12,596 nucleotides of DNA from Pseudomonadota bacterium. Its GTDB lineage: Bacteria; Pseudomonadota; Gammaproteobacteria; Burkholderiales; Burkholderiaceae_D. Positions 1-6,225 of the stretch are shown one piece after another (the stretch's first letter is position 1; every line of letters starts with the position of its first letter). A program made the translations under genes and the position numbers. Under the pieces are notes generated by a model. That model ran no database searches. It saw only the letters and a list, made by a program, of their open reading frames with translations, and was not told where the DNA came from. The stretch is from positions 1 through 12,596 of the forward strand of contig JAEVZY010000116.1 of the NCBI GenBank assembly GCA_023392035.1. The letters run 5' to 3'.

Positions 1-54
1 GCATCGGCGCGCGAAGCGCGGCTTCCCGAAATTCCACCTGGCTTTGCAGCGTAG
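1..54 (+). CDS. Possible 3' end of an upstream gene (partial)
   Basis: Reading from base 1, 17 sense codons (ending PEIPPGFAA) run into a TAG at 52-54, three bases before the ATG of the phosphatase gene. Such tight spacing, and the lack of any clear ribosome-binding site or promoter before that ATG, suggest that an upstream gene ends here and is co-transcribed with the phosphatase. In related bacteria PP2C phosphatases often sit beside Ser/Thr kinase or FHA-domain genes, but nothing in these 17 codons identifies the product. The other two forward frames are also open at the window edge, so the frame choice is uncertain. Confidence 0.3.
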   Translation, partial: ASAREARLPEIPPGFAA

Positions 55-57
55 CGC

Positions 58-900
58 ATGCCCCTCAAGTCTTCGTCCATCATCCAGTTCGCCGCTGCCA
101 CCGATGCCGGCCGGGTGCGCACGCATAACGAAGACGCCTACGCCATCAGCGCGGAATTCGGCCTGGCCATCGTGGCCGACGGCATGGGTGGCTACCAGGC
201 TGGCGAAGTGGCCAGCGGCATCGCCACCGCCCTCCTGATGGAAACCCTGGAAGCGCGTTTCCGCCGCGATCGGTCCCTGCTGCGCTTGCCCGCTTCGCGC
301 ATGATGCAGTTGCTGGATGAGGACATCCGCCACGCCAACGCCTCCATCTTTGCCGCCGCTTCTCTGGAGCCGGATTGCCAAGGCATGGGCACTACCCTGG
401 TGTTGGCCTTGCTGCGCGCGCGCGACATGATCGTGGCCCATGTTGGCGACTCGCGCGCCTACTGCCTGCGCCAGGGCCGGCTGCATGCGCTCACTCGCGA
501 CCATTCACTTCTGCAGCAGCAGGTCGATGCCGGCTTGATGACGGCCGAGCAGGCGCGCAAATCGCGCCAGAAAAACCTGCTCACGCGCGGCATGGGTGTC
601 GACACCGAAGTGCAGGCCGACTTGCGGGCCCACGCGCTTTATCCCGGCGATCTGTTTCTCTTGTGTAGCGATGGTCTGACCGACGAACTGGGCGACGACC
701 TGATCCACGAGCTTTTGCTGCACTGCGGTGGCGACCTTCAAGCCTGCTGCAAGGATCTGGTGGCGGCCGCCAATGCCATGGGCGGCGGCGACAATATCAC
801 CGCCTTGCTGGCGCGGGTGCCGGGCTCGGCCGGAGGCGGCTCGGGCCAATGGAAAGGCTGGATGGACAAATTCGGTCGCATCATGTCGCCCAAGCCATGA
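58..900 (+). CDS. PP2C-family protein serine/threonine phosphatase
   Basis: A 280-residue cytoplasmic phosphatase of the PP2C/PPM (Stp1, PppA) type, a metal-dependent enzyme that removes phosphate from Ser/Thr of proteins. The family motifs occur in order: TDAGRVRTHNEDAY (15-28) with the acidic pair E25-D26, VADGMGGYQAGE (39-50) with metal ligand D41, GMGTT (109-113), VAHVGDSRAY (126-135), TRDHS (146-150), LLCSDGLTDEL (201-211) with D206, and GGGDNIT (242-248) with D245. All expected metal ligands are present, so it should be active. There is no signal peptide or membrane segment; the last 25 residues are a Gly/Ser-rich tail. The ATG at 58 is preceded by no good ribosome-binding site, which fits translational coupling to a gene ending at 54. 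The likely partner is a Ser/Thr kinase encoded just outside the window (inference). The pilin gene downstream has its own promoter and is probably a separate unit. Confidence 0.93.
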   Translation: MPLKSSSIIQFAAATDAGRVRTHNEDAYAISAEFGLAIVADGMGGYQAGEVASGIATALLMETLEARFRRDRSLLRLPASRMMQLLDEDIRHANASIFAAASLEPDCQGMGTTLVLALLRARDMIVAHVGDSRAYCLRQGRLHALTRDHSLLQQQVDAGLMTAEQARKSRQKNLLTRGMGVDTEVQADLRAHALYPGDLFLLCSDGLTDELGDDLIHELLLHCGGDLQACCKDLVAAANAMGGGDNITALLARVPGSAGGGSGQWKGWMDKFGRIMSPKP

Positions 901-940
901 ACTGACAAAAACTGACTGACCGACTGACAAAATTTGTCAC
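901..940. promoter_or_regulatory. Repeat-rich palindromic segment, candidate activator (PilR-type) site upstream of pilA
   Basis: Directly after the phosphatase stop codon, the 6-mer ACTGAC occurs at 901, 911 and 923, and a further TGAC lies at 917. The last copy forms the perfect 15-base dyad TGACAAA-A-TTTGTCA at 925-939. Its centre is about 95 bp upstream of the start point predicted by the sigma-54 promoter at 1002-1017, the usual distance for an enhancer bound by a sigma-54 activator. PilR is the known activator of pilin genes in pseudomonads and binds repeated TGTC-containing sites; the match to that pattern here is only partial. The repeats are seen in the sequence; the binding role is inference. 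Confidence 0.45.
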
Positions 941-1001
941 TCATCAAGCCGAATCGTCCGATAGTCGGCTAAAAGTCCCGTCAAAACCGAGTATTTCTCC
1001 C

Positions 1002-1017
1002 AGGCACGCTAATTGCT
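1002..1017 (+). promoter_or_regulatory. Sigma-54 (RpoN) promoter of pilA
   Basis: AGGCACGCTAATTGCT matches the sigma-54 consensus TGGCACG-N4-TTGCW at all but the first base. The invariant GG (1003-1004) and GC (1015-1016) are separated by exactly 10 bases, as this sigma factor requires. The start point should fall near 1028, giving an untranslated leader of about 40 bases before the ATG at 1068. Sigma-54 with the PilS/PilR two-component system is the standard control of major pilin genes, so position and context agree. Confidence 0.85.
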
Positions 1018-1067
1018 GAATGGCACCCAGACAGATTTTTCTGTCCCATTCAACAAGGGAGAAACAC

Positions 1068-1526
1068 ATGCAATCCGTGAAAATGATCAAGCGCGTCCAG
1101 CGCGGCTTTACGCTGATCGAATTGATGATCGTGGTTGCGATCATCGGTATCCTGGCCGCCGTTGCTATTCCGGCTTACCAAGACTATGTGACCAAGGCCA
1201 AGGTTGCCAAAGTCGCCTCCGCTGTTTCGGCTGTTCAGACCGCCATCGCTCAATACGCTCAAGAAAACGGCGGCGTGCTGACCGCCCTGACCCAGGACAA
1301 CTGGACTTCCTTGGGCCTGAACGCCGCCCCGACCGCCACCACCGAAGTCTCCAGCATCAGCGTTGCGGCCAGCACCGGCTGGATCACCGCCAACGTTGCG
1401 GCTTCCGTCACTGGCACGGCTTGCACGATCGTCTATAAACCGACTGTTGGCGCCACCGCAATCACGTGGAACGTCTCCACCACCTGCGGCGCGCCGGTTC
1501 CGAACATCGTCGCCAAGTGGAACTGA
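1068..1526 (+). CDS. pilA: Type IV major pilin precursor (PilA)
   Basis: A 152-residue prepilin, the subunit of type IV pili that act in twitching, adhesion and DNA uptake. A short basic leader (residues 1-13, ending KRVQRG) is followed by the class IVa signature FTLIELMIVVAIIGILAAVA. Prepilin peptidase should cut between G13 and F14, leaving a 139-residue mature pilin with F at +1 and the conserved E at +5. The hydrophobic segment 14-34 continues into a long amphipathic helix, and C119 and C140 would close the C-terminal D-loop. The ATG at 1068 is chosen because AAGGGAG (1055-1061) lies six bases before it; an in-frame Met at 1083 has no such site. It is driven by the sigma-54 promoter at 1002-1017 and closed by the terminator at 1547-1573. 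Residues 87-103 are rich in Ser and Thr, a possible O-glycosylation patch. The C-terminus is KWN, without the terminal serine used by TfpO-type glycosylation. Confidence 0.95.
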   Translation: MQSVKMIKRVQRGFTLIELMIVVAIIGILAAVAIPAYQDYVTKAKVAKVASAVSAVQTAIAQYAQENGGVLTALTQDNWTSLGLNAAPTATTEVSSISVAASTGWITANVAASVTGTACTIVYKPTVGATAITWNVSTTCGAPVPNIVAKWN

Positions 1527-1546
1527 TAGCAGTTTCGCAGTTCGCC

Positions 1547-1573
1547 AAAGCCCCTCCGCGGAGGGGCTTTTTT
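1547..1573 (+). terminator. Rho-independent terminator after pilA
   Basis: A perfect 24-base palindrome (1547-1570; arms AAAGCCCCTCCG and CGGAGGGGCTTT) runs into six T residues at 1568-1573, 21 bases after the pilA stop codon. It should end most pilA transcripts. Read-through could supply low-level expression of the membrane-protein gene that starts about 70 bases further on, a common way to express an abundant pilin and a scarce modifying enzyme from one promoter (inference). Confidence 0.92.
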
Positions 1574-1640
1574 GTATGCGTTGCTCTTGTCCGGATGGAA
1601 GCTTTTGAACAGGCCATCAAACGGTTTTGAAAGAACGGGC

Positions 1641-3326
1641 GTGAAAGGCAGGCTCCTGGCTTGGCTGGCCGACCGTCATCGCGGTCATGTACTGCTGTTG
1701 CTGGCGGCGGTGGTCGGCGTTTATCTGCCCTGGCTCGGCAGTCCATTCTTCTTTGACGACATTCCCTTCTTTGGCGGCCAGCCGACGGTGGAGCCATGGC
1801 TGAGCGTGATGTTGCGCCCGCGCGGACTTCCCTATAACACCCTGCAATTCACCTGGCACTGGTTCGGCAACACCCTGAGCCATGCCTACCATTTGTTTGA
1901 CCTGCTGCTGCATGCGGCCAACGCGATTGCGCTGTTTTATGTATTGCTGGCCCTGACAAGCTTGCAGCTCCCCGAGCGCAAGACCAGTCAATTGGCCTGG
2001 GCCTGCCTGCTGGGCAGTCTGCTGTTTGCACTCAATCCGATGGCCACCTATGCCGCCGGCTATGTCATCCAGCGCAGCATATTGATGGCGACTTTTTTCA
2101 GCCTGCTGGCGCACGTGGCCTGGTTGCGCGCCTGGACCAGCGGACGCGCCAGCTTGGCGCTGCTCACCCTACTGCTGTATTTCCTGGCCAGCTTCAGCAA
2201 GGAACACTCCTTCCTTTTGCCGGCGATCCTGGCGGCAAGCTCCGTGCTGCTGGGCCGGCAGCGTCAACTGTCCTCTGCCGCGATTGCGACCTGCAGTGCA
2301 GCGGCGTTGTGTATCGCAATTTTCCTGATTCTGCGGCGCTCAGACGTGGTCGGCGCCTATGAGCCGATGTCGGCCCATGTTTTCGATCAGTCGGGCGTGT
2401 CGGCGAGCGGCTGGCTTTTGCATCTGCTCAGCATCGCCACCCAAGCCGGGCTCTATTTCCGCTACGTCGTAATGTGGCTGATTCCAATACCGGCGTGGAT
2501 GTCGATCGACATGCGGGTCGACTTCCTGACTTCGCTGCTCGACTGGCGTGTCGCTGCCGGACTATTGGCCTTTGCTGCGTGTGGATTGCTGGGGCTGCGC
2601 CTCCTGATGAAGAAGGGCAGCGCCGGCCTGCTCGGACTGGCCTTGCTGGCGCCCATACTGTGGTTCCTGGTCGAATTCGCGACTATCCGCGTGCAGGAAG
2701 CTTTCGTTCTCTACCGCAGCTATCTGTGGATGCCGTTGCTGATGCTGCTGCCAACGCTGCTCGCCTTACGCCTGCTGGATGCCGTCAAGCCGACCTTGCA
2801 GCCGGCCGCGCGGTGGCTGGCGCCCTTGCTGCTCATGCTGTTCCTGGTTCCGGCCGCGACCAACCGGCTGGCGGTCGCCGCCGACCCCTGGACCCTGTGG
2901 GACGATGCTGCCCGCTTGCTGAAGAACGATGCTGTGCCCGGTGCCGATCGCATTCTTTACAACCGCGGCAGGGCCGCCTTGAATGCCGGCCAGAGCGCGC
3001 GCGCCGTGGCTGACCTGGAACGGGTGGCGCGCATCAGTCCTGCACTGTGGCAGGTTTGGCAGGTGCTCGGGGCTGCCCACTTGGCAAATTCGCAGCCGCA
3101 ATTGGCGCAACAGGACTTCAAGCGCGCCCTTGAACTGCGTCCAGATGATGGCGCTCTGCTGTTTGGACTGGCCATCGCCCAGCGCCGCTCCGGCCAGCAG
3201 GAATTGGCCTCGGCAAGCTTGCAGGCGAGTTGCAAGGCTTCGTGGATGCCAGCTTGCCTGGCGGCGGCGCGCTTGCAGGTGGAGGAACGCAATTCTTCGA
3301 AGAACCTGGCCGCCGGTGCCAATTGA
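1641..3326 (+). CDS. Multi-spanning membrane protein with C-terminal TPR region, TMTC/GT-C glycosyltransferase-like; possible pilin glycosyltransferase
   Basis: A 561-residue inner-membrane protein. Residues about 16-410 contain roughly ten hydrophobic segments, and 437-530 look like two to three TPR units (NRGRAALNAGQSARAVADLE; LGAAHLANSQPQLAQQDFKRALELRPDD). The first loop holds FFFDDIPFF with D39-D40, as expected for GT-C enzymes that use a polyprenyl-linked sugar donor. Further family-like stretches are YHLFDLLLHAANA (83-95), LFALNPMATYAAGYVIQR (128-145) and LASFSKEHSFLLP (182-194), close to the pattern of TMTC-type O-mannosyltransferases and their bacterial TPR relatives. Lying directly behind the pilin gene, it may glycosylate the pilin, as TfpO/PilO, TfpW or TfpM do elsewhere; this is inference, and no sequence similarity to those was tested. 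The start is uncertain: GTG 1641 has a weak purine-rich site (GAAAGAAC) before it, TTG 1605 would add 12 residues with a poorly spaced GGAAG, and an earlier TTG lies inside the terminator. Alternatively it could be an O-antigen or exopolysaccharide enzyme. Confidence 0.8.
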   Translation: MKGRLLAWLADRHRGHVLLLLAAVVGVYLPWLGSPFFFDDIPFFGGQPTVEPWLSVMLRPRGLPYNTLQFTWHWFGNTLSHAYHLFDLLLHAANAIALFYVLLALTSLQLPERKTSQLAWACLLGSLLFALNPMATYAAGYVIQRSILMATFFSLLAHVAWLRAWTSGRASLALLTLLLYFLASFSKEHSFLLPAILAASSVLLGRQRQLSSAAIATCSAAALCIAIFLILRRSDVVGAYEPMSAHVFDQSGVSASGWLLHLLSIATQAGLYFRYVVMWLIPIPAWMSIDMRVDFLTSLLDWRVAAGLLAFAACGLLGLRLLMKKGSAGLLGLALLAPILWFLVEFATIRVQEAFVLYRSYLWMPLLMLLPTLLALRLLDAVKPTLQPAARWLAPLLLMLFLVPAATNRLAVAADPWTLWDDAARLLKNDAVPGADRILYNRGRAALNAGQSARAVADLERVARISPALWQVWQVLGAAHLANSQPQLAQQDFKRALELRPDDGALLFGLAIAQRRSGQQELASASLQASCKASWMPACLAAARLQVEERNSSKNLAAGAN

Positions 3327-3367
3327 GGGCCTGATACTGAAGCTTGATGCCGATGGCCCAACGCCTG

Positions 3368-3895
3368 TCAGGGCGGCAAATCCTGGCTTTCCAGCGGCAC
3401 GCTGTCGCCGCTCATCCAATGCCCCGACTTGCCCCCCATCTTCTCCAGCAGTTTCACATCGGTGATGGTCATGCCGCGATCGACTGCCTTGCACATGTCG
3501 TAGATGGTGAGCAGGCCGACCTGAACTGCGGTCAGCGCTTCCATTTCCACGCCGGTCTTGCCGGAGGTTTCGGCGCGCACGGTGCAGCGGATGCTGGATG
3601 CCTTGGCATCGATTTCGAAATCGGCACTCACATGCGTCAACGCCAATGGATGGCACAACGGAATCAGATCGCTGGTGCGCTTGGACGCCATGATGGCGGC
3701 GATGCGGGCAATCCCCAGCACGTCGCCTTTCTTTGCACTTCCGGACAGAATGATGGCCAGGGTTGATGGCTGCATGCGGATGCAACCGGTGGCCAGCGCC
3801 ACCCGCTTGGTGTCGGCCTTGGCGCCGACATCCACCATGTGCGCCTGGCCGGCCGCGTCGAAATGCGTCAGGCCGCTGTTTGCTTGATTGTCCAC
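3368..3895 (-). CDS. moaC: Cyclic pyranopterin monophosphate synthase MoaC
   Basis: A 175-residue cytoplasmic enzyme of molybdenum cofactor synthesis. With MoaA it converts GTP into cyclic pyranopterin monophosphate; MoaC performs the second step on the 3',8-cyclo-GTP intermediate. Family motifs are complete: KKGDVLGIARIAAIMASKRT (55-74), LIPLCHPL (77-84) with H82, GVEMEALTAV (115-124) with E119, IYDMCKAVDRGM (131-142) with D133 and K136, and the GGKSG loop (154-158). These match the residues known to be essential in the E. coli enzyme (equivalents of K51, H77, D128, K131). The length is slightly above the usual 160 because of a short N-terminal extension. The start is GTG (3895-3893), chosen for the GGAAGGA ribosome-binding site five bases upstream. 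It is convergent with the membrane-protein gene (41-base gap) and divergent from the M48 protease gene. No other moa gene is in the window. Confidence 0.96.
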   Translation of the reverse strand: MDNQANSGLTHFDAAGQAHMVDVGAKADTKRVALATGCIRMQPSTLAIILSGSAKKGDVLGIARIAAIMASKRTSDLIPLCHPLALTHVSADFEIDAKASSIRCTVRAETSGKTGVEMEALTAVQVGLLTIYDMCKAVDRGMTITDVKLLEKMGGKSGHWMSGDSVPLESQDLPP

Positions 3896-3906
3896 AACTG
3901 TCCTTC

Positions 3907-3923
3907 CAGGTCGGGCCGACCTG
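3907..3923. repeat. Perfect 17-base palindrome just upstream of the moaC ribosome-binding site
   Basis: CAGGTCGG-G-CCGACCTG: two perfect 8-base arms around one base, between moaC and the divergent protease gene. On the moaC strand it ends immediately before GGAAGGA, so it could be a DNA operator, or a leader element if transcription starts upstream of it. A one-base loop makes an RNA hairpin less snug than a protein-binding dyad. It shares two bases with the tandem repeat at 3922-3937. Function unknown. Confidence 0.5.
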
Positions 3924-3937
3924 ATACTTGATACTTG
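3922..3937. repeat. Tandem TGATACT repeat in the moaC / M48 protease gap
   Basis: TGATACT-TGATACT-TG: two exact head-to-tail 7-mers plus two bases of a third. On the minus strand the repeat reads AGTATCA twice and contains TATCAA hexamers, which could act as a -10 element for moaC. It may be part of a regulator site together with the adjoining palindrome. Confidence 0.45.
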
Positions 3938-3987
3938 CTGTTACCGGGGCATGCGCAGGGCGCTCGCTTGGCGCCGCCGGGGACGGT

Positions 3988-3993
3988 TATCAT
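3988..3993 (+). promoter_or_regulatory. Candidate -10 element of the M48 protease gene
   Basis: TATCAT matches TATAAT at five of six positions and lies six bases before the GTG start codon at 4000. If used, transcription would begin at or next to that codon, giving a leaderless or nearly leaderless mRNA. No good -35 hexamer is visible at 17 bases. The reverse strand of the same site reads TATGAT, so it might also serve moaC. Weak evidence. Confidence 0.3.
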
Positions 3994-3999
3994 AGCATC

Positions 4000-5502
4000 G
4001 TGATTTCTCTCTTCTCCCTGCGCAAAGGCGCGCCCACGCGACTGCTGGCGGTGTTGCTGGCGGGTTCGCTTGCGGCCGCACCGCTGCCGGCGCAAAACCT
4101 GCCGAACCTGGGCGACACCGAACGCAGCGAACTCTCGCCCGCCATGGAGCGCAAGCTGGGCGAGCAGATCATGCAGGACTTGCGCCGTGACCGCGACTAC
4201 ATCAACGATCGCCCCCTGCAGGAATACCTGGAAAGCCTGGGCGTTTCGCTGCTCAATGCCAAGCCCGAAGCGCGCGGCGAAAGCGCCTATGACTTCGGTT
4301 TCTTCGTGGTGCGCGATCCCATGCTCAACGCCTTTGCCTTGCCGGGCGGTTTCATTGGCGTGCACACAGGCTTGCTGCTGGCGGCGCAGAACGAATCCGA
4401 GCTGGCCTCGGTGCTGGCGCATGAAATCGGCCACGTCTCGCAGCGCCATATCGCGCGCATGCTGGGCAGCCAGCGCAGCGATTCCCTGATTCCGCTGGCG
4501 GCCATGGTGCTGGCCGCGCTGGCCGCGCGCAGCAGTCCCGATATCGCCAGCGCCGCCATGATGGGCGGCAGCGGCCTGGCAGCGCAGCGCCAACTCAACT
4601 TCAGCCGCGAAGCCGAACGCGAAGCAGACCGCGTCGGCCTGCAGATCATGCGCGAGGGCGGCTATGACACCTCCGGCATGGTGGCTTTCTTCGGCCGTCT
4701 GCAGGCTTCCGCGCGCGGCTACAGCGACACCGCGCCGTCCTATCTGCGCACCCACCCCCTGACCACCGAGCGGATTGCCGACATCCAGGGCCGCATCCTG
4801 AACGACCGCTACCGGCAGCACGTGGACAGTCCGGACTTCCAGCTGATGCGCGCGCGCGCCCGCGTGCTGCAAGACCCGTCGCCGCAAGGCTTGCGCGAAA
4901 GCGCCGCCTTTTTTGAAACCCAGATGCAGCAAAAGGCGCGGGTGCAGCTGCAGGCGGCGCGCTATGGCCTGGCCGTGATCGCCTTGCGCCAGGGCGACCC
5001 CGCACGCGCGCAAACCCTGCTGGGCGAGATCCATGTCCAGGACAAGAAGCTGCATAGCCAGGCCCTGGCCAGCCTGGGCATAGAAATCGCCGATGCCGCG
5101 CACCGCAAGGACGACGCCATCAAGCTGGCCGAAGCCGCCCGCAATGAGTACCCGCTCTCGCGCGGAATTGCACTGCAATACGGCCAGGCCCTGTTGGCTG
5201 CCGGACGCAATGAAGACGCCGTGCGTTACCTGCGCGACCAGGCCCAGTTGTACCGCCAGGAAGCCGAGCTGCAGGAGCTGCTGGCGCGTGGCTATGCGGC
5301 CCAGGGCAAGGCCGCCCTGCAGCACATGGCCCTGGCCGAAGCCTATGCCTTGAAAGGCGGCTTGCCGGCGGCGCTTGACCAATTGGGCATGGCGCGCCGC
5401 GCGCCGGACGCTTCCTTCTACGACCAGTCCGTGATCGACGCCCGTGAGCGCGAGCTCAAGGCCAAGCGCCTGGAAGAGGTGAACGAGAAGAAGGGGAAGT
5501 GA
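4000..5502 (+). CDS. bepA: Periplasmic M48 zinc metalloprotease with C-terminal TPR domain, BepA-like
   Basis: A 500-residue secreted protease/chaperone resembling BepA (YfgC), which in E. coli degrades stalled outer-membrane proteins such as LptD and helps the BAM complex. A signal peptide (basic RKGAPTR, hydrophobic LLAVLLAGSLAAA) probably ends at PLPA-QN near residue 31. The M48 domain follows: HEIGH at 141-145 supplies two zinc histidines and catalytic E142, FSREAEREADRVG (201-213) the third ligand E206, and THPLTTERI (251-259) the His that acts as a switch in BepA. Residues about 315-475 are helical repeats of TPR type, and the tail is Lys-rich. GTG 4000 is chosen because it opens the signal peptide; the frame stays open upstream to a TTG at 3928, but that would put a non-signal-like stretch in front. 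No Shine-Dalgarno is visible. The stop is three bases from the stop of the convergent gene at 5506. BepA relatives also include LoiP and other M48C peptidases, so the exact orthology is open. Confidence 0.9.
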   Translation: MISLFSLRKGAPTRLLAVLLAGSLAAAPLPAQNLPNLGDTERSELSPAMERKLGEQIMQDLRRDRDYINDRPLQEYLESLGVSLLNAKPEARGESAYDFGFFVVRDPMLNAFALPGGFIGVHTGLLLAAQNESELASVLAHEIGHVSQRHIARMLGSQRSDSLIPLAAMVLAALAARSSPDIASAAMMGGSGLAAQRQLNFSREAEREADRVGLQIMREGGYDTSGMVAFFGRLQASARGYSDTAPSYLRTHPLTTERIADIQGRILNDRYRQHVDSPDFQLMRARARVLQDPSPQGLRESAAFFETQMQQKARVQLQAARYGLAVIALRQGDPARAQTLLGEIHVQDKKLHSQALASLGIEIADAAHRKDDAIKLAEAARNEYPLSRGIALQYGQALLAAGRNEDAVRYLRDQAQLYRQEAELQELLARGYAAQGKAALQHMALAEAYALKGGLPAALDQLGMARRAPDASFYDQSVIDARERELKAKRLEEVNEKKGK

Positions 5503-5505
5503 GTT

Positions 5506-6108
5506 TCAGTCGGGGCGCGGCTGCAGCTGGAAGCCGTAGCGCTGCGGCAGCGCGTTGCGCTGCAATCGCAGCAGCTTGATCGGCGGCCTGTTCCGCGCAG
5601 CGCCAGCGAAACTGGCGAGGTCCGGCGCGCTGCCTTCACTCCATGCCGCCAGCGCATCTTCATCGAAAGGCTTTCCTGCCAGCTTGAGCTGCGGCAGGCA
5701 GCTCGCCAGATCCCGGTCGTCCAGCACGGCGCAGGTTTTTTCAAACGCAAAGAGCAGATCGCCTTCTGGTGTCAGCACCGCTTCGTGCGGAGTCGGCATG
5801 GGTTCACCGGTATGCAGTACAAAGCCCTGTTGCGGATCGGTGCGACACACCCAAGGCGCAATCTCCAGGTCGACATACACCCGCTGCGGACCATTCTGGA
5901 AATACCAGCGGCCCTGTTCGTCGGGCAAGTAGTTGCGGCGGATGAAGTTCAACAGCGTGGCGTTGCGGATGCGTTCGCCAGGCAGGTTCAGGGCCTGGCA
6001 ACGCTCGTCGCGCATGCGCCAGTTGCCGCGCGCGTCCAGCGCCAGCCAGCCATGGCAATGCGGCACATTGGGCCATTTGGCCATGGCTTGCAGGACGATC
6101 TCATCCAT
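5506..6108 (-). CDS. Conserved protein of unknown function (possibly DUF2944-type)
   Basis: A 200-residue soluble-looking protein without signal peptide, membrane segment or known catalytic motif. Its N-terminal half has the most conserved-looking blocks: AMAKWPNVPHCHGWLALD (8-25), RGNWRMRDER (27-36), LLNFIRRNYL (52-61) and RWYFQNGPQRVYVDLEIAPW (67-86). I recall proteins with these blocks from many Burkholderiales, catalogued as a domain of unknown function (DUF2944, from memory and unchecked). The C-terminal half is less distinctive. The ATG at 6108 is preferred because MDEIVLQAMAKWP opens the conserved block; an extension to 6192 adds low-quality sequence. Only a weak ACGAGAC precedes it. 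It converges with the protease gene with a three-base gap, so the two transcripts must overlap at their 3' ends. Confidence 0.8.
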   Translation of the reverse strand: MDEIVLQAMAKWPNVPHCHGWLALDARGNWRMRDERCQALNLPGERIRNATLLNFIRRNYLPDEQGRWYFQNGPQRVYVDLEIAPWVCRTDPQQGFVLHTGEPMPTPHEAVLTPEGDLLFAFEKTCAVLDDRDLASCLPQLKLAGKPFDEDALAAWSEGSAPDLASFAGAARNRPPIKLLRLQRNALPQRYGFQLQPRPD

Positions 6109-6155
6109 GTTTTGTCTCGTTGGCGAATTGCGTGAACAGTTTAGCGCAGACGAGG

Positions 6156-6174
6156 GAAGGGACATTAGCCCTTC
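6156..6174. repeat. Small hairpin between the hydrolase and unknown-function genes
   Basis: GAAGGG and CCCTTC (six base pairs) flank a seven-base loop, 52 bases beyond the hydrolase stop codon on the minus strand. It might be a weak terminator for the ilvE / zinc-finger / hydrolase unit, but neither side has a T run. The rest of the gap 6109-6225 shows only a poor -10-like TAAACT (6143-6138, minus strand) for the gene to the left. Confidence 0.25.
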
Positions 6175-6225
6175 AGGTTCCGATTCATGCAAGCCGTACC
6201 GGCAGCCGCGCCGCAGTTCGGGGCT

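Noticed and set aside
901..940. Repeated ACTGAC units as a CRISPR-like or tandem array
   Set aside because: The units are six bases long, irregularly spaced and few, with no spacers; a regulator site is a better reading.
1021..1036. Second sigma-54-like TGGCAC just after the real promoter
   Set aside because: The GC element is missing at the required 10-base distance (GA is found there), and it would leave almost no leader.
1572..1640. TTG starts at 1572 or 1605 for the glycosyltransferase-like gene
   Set aside because: The first lies inside the terminator T run. The second has a GGAAG only three bases away and adds residues with no domain features.
2766..3785. Minus-strand frame of 339 codons across the glycosyltransferase-like gene and moaC
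   Set aside because: It overlaps moaC in another frame of the same strand and has no recognisable domain.
3868..5382. Long minus-strand frame (504 codons) opposite the M48 protease gene
   Set aside because: Its product is a Gln/His/Gly/Ala-rich low-complexity sequence with no motif, while the plus strand encodes a complete metalloprotease. It is a GC-driven antisense shadow.
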